Position numbers and translations under genes: made by a program. Below are positions 59,301 through 64,000 of a stretch of 64,000 bases of DNA, piece by piece. The stretch covers positions 124,001 to 188,000 of the forward strand of contig CAXKVR010000099.1 in assembly GCA_964058845.1 (NCBI GenBank), in the 5' to 3' direction. Every line of letters starts with the position of its first letter. The stretch's first letter is position 1. The notes beneath the pieces were generated by a model. The model did not search any database. It was not told the origin of the DNA and was given only the letters and a program-made list of their open reading frames with translations. The stretch comes from Carex sylvatica (Eukaryota; Streptophyta; Magnoliopsida; Poales; Cyperaceae).

Positions 59301-61160
59301 TTTCAAGAAATCATTCACCAATCTTCTCGCCGGTTTTTCGGTCCTGAAATACGACATTTTCACAAGAGAAAATCACATTACAATTTAATTCTTGTGTTAA
59401 TTTGTTTATAGAAATTAGATTGATAGGAAATGTGTCTAAATATATAATATTTTTAATTTGTCTGTTATATAGATTAATTTCTCCTACCCCATTTAAGTAA
59501 GATTTCATACTATTTGCAACAACTAGATATTAATTATTATTGGTTGAATTTAAATATGATAACAGTTGTTTATTTTCAAACATATGATTCGTAGCACCGT
59601 TATCTAAAATAATTTAATCAAATAAATTAGAATTTTGGAGTTAGAAACAATACCACATGTTGGAGCACTTTGTTTACCAAGCAACACACTTAGCTGTTGG
59701 AGAACTTGACTCACTTGATCTTCTGACCCACCAGACCCGTCAGCGCCTCTCCAACTTGATTCGGATCCACTTGCAATGCTCGGACCTGTTTGGAAACCAG
59801 ATCCAACTCCCTGGTTCGGACCCGTTAGAGTAAAGAGTGGACCCGAACTGTTGGCTCCTTGGTTCGGATCCAATAAGGGAAGAGGCGGACCCGTTATTGA
59901 AACAGAAAAACCTTTCGATTCACCCTCTTTCTCCCACCTTCGCCTTTCTTCCTCTCTGCCGCCTCTAGCCTCTCCCTTCTCCAAAGTTCGGTACTTTTTT
60001 GGTTTGAGATATGGGTAGAGAAACCAGCACCGATCTTGATGGTGGCCTTCTTTCTTGCAATTAGCGCACCTCTCGGTTGAATTTGAACGGTTTTGATTTC
60101 TAGGGTTTTGAGAGAGACTCGGATTTTTCACGGCAAAGCCATGGGTCTCGTGTCCTTTGCCACTGCTGGTTTGTGGACCACCAATGGCTAGTCTACGGCT
60201 TTCTTCTTGTTGAATCGTTTGAGTGATTGAGGCATAAGAGGGAAGGTCGGTTGTGAGCAAGAGTTGAGACCTCACGGCTTCGTAACTTGGGTTTAATCCC
60301 GAAAGGTAATCAAAAATGTCATCTTCTTCGGATCTTTTTTTGATTACCTGTGAGTCTGTTGTTGGTGGTCGGTAAGACTGAAGTTCGTCTTTTTTCTTTT
60401 TTAGAGCACTGAGATATTCGGTGTTGCTCATTGTTCCTTGCTGGATTTTTTGGATCTCTTGTTTCAAGTGGTAGACATGTGAGAAATTATTTTATTGGCC
60501 AAAATGTGTTTGAGCCGCTTCTCACAGTTCTTGGGCTGTTTCGATTGTCATAATAACTCCGCGACAGCGGGTTCCATTGATCCCGTGAGCCAAGTCATGA
60601 CTCGATCATTCTTGGATTGCCACTGTCTTATGGCTTTTGTTTCTGCTTCGGTTGTAAGGGTTTTTTATTTCCCCTGTGATGAATTCTACTAATTCTCTGC
60701 CGCTGAGAGCTCGTTTCGCTGATCGTGACCATGACAGGTAATTTCTGTCATTGAGCAAAACATTGGTGATTTTAGAAGAGTTAGTAGTTTCCATTCTTGG
60801 TTGCTGCCCTTCAGATGACATCTTGTTGTTGTTTGTGTTTTTTTTTTCTGGTATTTTGCTGGTACCGACTAGCTTGCTAGTTTGGGTGACACTTGTGCGG
60901 AAGTTTCGAACCTATTGCTCTGATACCATATTGAATTTAATGGAGAGTAGAATCTGAGGGGATAAAATTATATTTCTCTTGCTACAAAAAACCTATTTAT
61001 AATTACAAAGGCTCAATATAGCCGTTTGTACTAGTTTTCTATTTATGGTAATGACGGTACACGTTACGGTTTTATTTATTTCTATTTTTGGTATTTAATC
61101 TAAACACTTGGATCTTAGATCAATGGTCGATGATGATGATTCTGAGATCAATCTTCAACA
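56303..61160 (-). mobile_element. Copia LTR retrotransposon, full-length but degenerate
   Basis: In element orientation (minus strand) the 5' LTR is 61160-60932 (229 bp) and the 3' LTR 56514-56303 (212 bp). Both begin TGTTGAAGATTGATC and end with CA. The 3' LTR lacks 17 bp between short GAAT repeats, and several point differences separate the LTRs. A primer-binding site TGGTATCAGAGC lies next to the 5' LTR (60928-60917), and a polypurine tract, TTGAGGGGAGAG, abuts the 3' LTR. Both flanks read CTATATAT. The domain order gag-protease-integrase-RT-RNase H defines Copia. Confidence 0.95.
56645..60821 (-). pseudogene. Copia gag-pol reading frame, broken
   Basis: Pieces in order: the gag N-terminus at 60821-60606 (KITNVLLNDRNYLSWSRS); gag with a CCHC knuckle C-x2-C-x4-H-x4-C at 60467-59604 (RCANCKKEGHHQDRC); the pre-integrase region at 59508-59311; an integrase piece with EQNGVSERKNRHILEMTRSL at 58822-58586; reverse transcriptase at 58006-57404, including YVDDIIITGNN; and RNase H at 57022-56645 with GYSDADW and STAAAEYHAM. 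Stops and frameshifts near 60600, 59300-58850, 58570, 57740, 57400 and 57040 break the polyprotein, so the element is inactive by itself. Between gag and pre-integrase the protease region is hard to read. Confidence 0.92.
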
Positions 61161-61189
61161 CTATATATCCAACTGTGTAAGATAGCGGC

Positions 61190-61400
61190 CATCTTGTCGA
61201 ATTCGCATCCTCTGAGATATCTCAAATTTTGCGTGATTTTTTGGAAAATCTCAACCGTTCAAATACTTCTGCACGAATCTCAAAGCTCAAATAATTCTGG
61301 CCCCCTGCTCTGTCCCCGAATAGGCACCGGACACGTCGGTCACGCAAAATATGAGATTTCTCAGAAAATACGCACTCCCATCTTGTCACCCTGTATTCAA
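61190..61400. repeat. Dispersed repeat, family R
   Basis: It contains CGAATCTCAAAGCTCAAATA then ATTCTGGCCC and CCCCGAATAGGCACCGG, in the same orientation as 3020-3230. Its ends form an inverted pair (ATCTCAAATTTTGCGTGA and CACGCAAAATATGAGAT), suggesting the real termini of a small element. Confidence 0.65.
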
Positions 61401-62159
61401 GGAATTTGTATCCTTTGCATTAACGAAACATGTGTTAATAGATCTGAACCGTCCGATTGAGATCTACACTTAAATTAAAGGGTCCCGTGCTCATAGGCGT
61501 TTCGGCCAGATGCGGACTCGTATTCAAGCCCGTCCGGCCCATATATAGCCTAAGAACAAGTTATTAGAATATTTAATACTATTTGCATCGGATAATATGC
61601 CATCTTTTCTCAATACAGTTATACAATTTTAGGAGCAATTACTACAGTATACAAAAGGTCGGTAATTAAGCTCGTTGGCTAGGGTGAGCATGGCCGCATG
61701 GGCATCTAAGGCTTTGATTTATATTGGGATTCGCATTCTATATGAATCTAACGGATCAGATAAGTTGCACTTTTGATAAAAGAGAAATTTTGATATATGC
61801 CCATCGATATTTCTCCATCAACATTTTAAAATTAATTATTTTTCCATCTAAACTTACCTATTTTATTCATATACAAATTTATTAATTTAATCACTTAAAA
61901 TAAAAATTAATATTAACGGAATGTTTTGCCCGAGGCAAAGTCTTGGAGCTCGCCATTTGGTAACAATGATTTTCCATCTTATGCCCCTGACATTTTTTAT
62001 TTTGAACATGGGTCCTTTATATGTCAGAAAGCTGTATTTACTTCCCATTTGCTCTAATTCATTCCCGTGACTGTAGACTATGTTTTCAATACCAGGGACT
62101 TGATTAATTCTAAAAATTAATGGGTTGGCAAACCTGTCCAATGTGGCCCCGCCCCTGGC
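61401..62159. other. Intergenic stretch, no gene recognised
   Basis: AT-rich sequence with a short GC-richer patch at 61480-61560. Nothing is supported in it. Confidence 0.45.
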
Positions 62160-63549
62160 CATGGATGCAGCCTATTCAACACGACATTTGCCCAATTGCA
62201 AGGGAGCTTCTCTTCTACCGGTATGACAAGCCAAAGGTTTCATTTCGGAGAAAATATATAGAGTGCATCTACCATTGCATGGACCTCTGTCAAACTAGAT
62301 TAGCTGATCTTTAATTGAGATCAGAGAGCACCTCTACATTTGTATGTGACGGGAGTGAAAATGCCAAGAATTATGTACCAACTGATCTTAATCTTCTCCC
62401 TGATTTTATTTGTTTATGCAATAGACAAGGTCTCAAATTGCAAGAACATAAACAATGTTAAATTGGATTCTATATTGTAGACAGGTATTCAACTAGTTCA
62501 AAAAGAAATGCGTTAACTCGAGATTAACCGAACTTGTTATGATCTTAGAAGAAACTAAAAAAAATTCTTAGCAATTGTCTAAACTGATTTGGAACCATCT
62601 CATAAATTGACTTCTATGGATAATCTGTAGGGTTAAAAATTTTAAATCAATTCAAGTGAATACTCTCATAAACTAAGGGGATTTTGGATTAACCTCTATT
62701 ATCCCAACGCTAGAAATATAAAGCTATAATATGGTCTGGCAATGTGCTTGTCAGTACTTTATTACCAAGGGAAGTAGAATATTCAAATTCTGGGGCAATT
62801 TGATTTTTGCACCAAGAAGTGATATGATGATTCCCACACTGAGTCTGAGAGCAAATAAAGGACCATATATATATACTCCAGAAAATGCTAATAGCAGATC
62901 TATCATCTATGCACCGTTTCTTTAGGTGTATTATACTATTATGCCTTGATTTAACCATGGTAACAATTTATTCTGGGAAATTTCATTTCAACACAAATAT
63001 TTATGTATTAAAATTGGATTAGTACCCAACGGTTCTCCCAATCACGAGTCATGAGAGGGTATTTTCTGTTAACTAGGTAGGTTTGATTTTTTGTAATTAA
63101 TTGATTGAAGTACTTGGAGGCTTGGAGCTCAGACAGCCTGAGTCAAAAAAGTATTCGATCAATCATTTTAAATTTTAATAGCGGACCATCAAGTAATTAA
63201 GGGGAAAGCAGAAGTACCATTTAACACCTTATATAAGCATTACATGTGTGCACAGAGAAGCTTCTTAATCTGCCAAAAATAGTGACAACTATATACACAG
63301 TTAAAGGGGCCAAATGCGGAAGAACACTGTGGCATCAGAGGTTTCCACTACTAGGCGCATTTGATCTAGAGCCCTGCATGAGCAATGGACAACACGTGCA
63401 CAGTTCCATGTACCTCGAGTTTGGCAGGGCCTCAACAGTATTGATCGAGGGCAACTAAGTAGAGAGAGGAACCGCTGCTGTTGACAGCTGTAATGAGCAG
63501 TGAGGTTGTAGGTTAGCTCAAGCAAATCATCAAACAACTTACATGCGTG
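62160..63549. repeat. Second inverted duplication, right copy
   Basis: Reverse complement of 48348-49640, diverged. The homology includes the hypothetical frame at 63301-63537 and the non-coding stretch down to CCTATTCAACACGACATTTG near 62172. Confidence 0.8.
63301..63537 (-). CDS. Hypothetical 78-residue frame, partner of 48358-48600
   Basis: The frame starts MFDDLLELTYNL, keeps SILLRPCQTR and TWNCAR, and ends RIWPL. It aligns with the 80-residue partner with two one-codon gaps. No known domain or signal peptide is seen. Coding status is doubtful. Confidence 0.25.
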   Translation of the reverse strand: MFDDLLELTYNLTAHYSCQQQRFLSLLSCPRSILLRPCQTRGTWNCARVVHCSCRALDQMRLVVETSDATVFFRIWPL

Positions 63550-64000
63550 ACTAAATCAGCGGAATGGAGATAGTGTGGCTTCAGCAGCACAAAATTTCTT
63601 TAGCTAATTTCGACTCCGACCTACAAAACAAGAGAACACAAGTATATTGAACACAGCATTGCGGTTTCTAATTAACTCAAAAACGGTGTCTATTCGGTCA
63701 AAAACAACAAATGCCTATTTTTTTTTAACCTCCACCGTGTTTTAATTTTTTTTTATTTTAATAATTCAAGATTTAAAACTTAAAATCAAAATAAAATCGT
63801 TAGATATGATCTATGTTATTTTTTCGATGTGTTCATAAAAAATTATCACATTTCAATTTTGTTTTTATGTGAATTAATAAGTTGAAAAATCAACATTTAG
63901 AAATTATCTATATTGGTACGTTTTTGCCAAGCTCTTGATGACAACTAAAATAAAATTAAAATCTCATATATTTTTTACATGTGCATAGATAAAATGATTA
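63550..64000. other. Window end, no gene recognised
   Basis: AT-rich sequence. A short piece at 63670-63700 (AACTCAAAAACGGTGTCTAT) resembles the terminus of family R. Confidence 0.4.

Noticed and set aside
1..64000. CRISPR arrays, bacterial operons, rRNA or tRNA genes
   Set aside because: None seen. Direct repeats present are plant microsatellites, tandem duplications or transposon subterminal repeats.

Overview
The window is nuclear DNA from a flowering plant. The sequence is AT-rich, genes have canonical GT-AG introns, promoters carry TATA boxes, and the transposons are plant CACTA, hAT, Copia, LINE and fold-back elements. One captured gene fragment encodes part of an Aux/IAA auxin repressor. 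I cannot name the species.

Layout. Positions 1-3157 and 42963-46126 are near-identical inverted arms. Each holds one copy of a two-exon, 389-residue type III polyketide synthase (PKS) of the chalcone synthase family, and the two proteins read as identical. Positions 3.4-17.05 kb are almost all mobile DNA: a fold-back element, a CACTA element (5604-9614) carrying seven decayed exons of a CDKF/MAK-like kinase, and a second CACTA element (13304-17046). Next is a 17-exon, intact oxidosqualene cyclase (OSC) gene of the cycloartenol synthase clade (17292-27546). Its first intron holds seven consecutive fold-back elements. From 27.3 to 36.2 kb the OSC 3' end and a tiny secreted-peptide gene have been copied in tandem, with a LINE fragment and a Pack-type element carrying an Aux/IAA exon inserted. 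Positions 36.2-42.05 kb are a decayed hAT region with a nested GC-rich hAT MITE. After the second PKS copy come a second, diverged inverted duplication (48.35-49.64 and 62.16-63.55 kb), a quadruple-arm fold-back element (51.15-52.83 kb), two more peptide genes and a degenerate full-length Copia element (56303-61160).

Most interesting content. (1) A family of six very short secreted-peptide genes at 29.0, 35.0, 36.0, 42.8, 54.4 and 55.7 kb, most under 60 residues. Four keep the full mature signature C-x(5,6)-C-x-x-P, some ending in Pro-His-His. I recognise no described family. (2) The OSC has the cycloartenol synthase scaffold, but the three residues that control cycloartenol formation (Tyr410, His477, Ile481) are His, Gln and Ala. 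(3) The PKS keeps the Cys164/His303/Asn336 triad but has replaced the CHS pocket residues at 132, 137, 194, 197, 256 and 265. PKS, OSC and peptides together resemble an accessory chemical-defence region, but no shared pathway can be shown from sequence alone.
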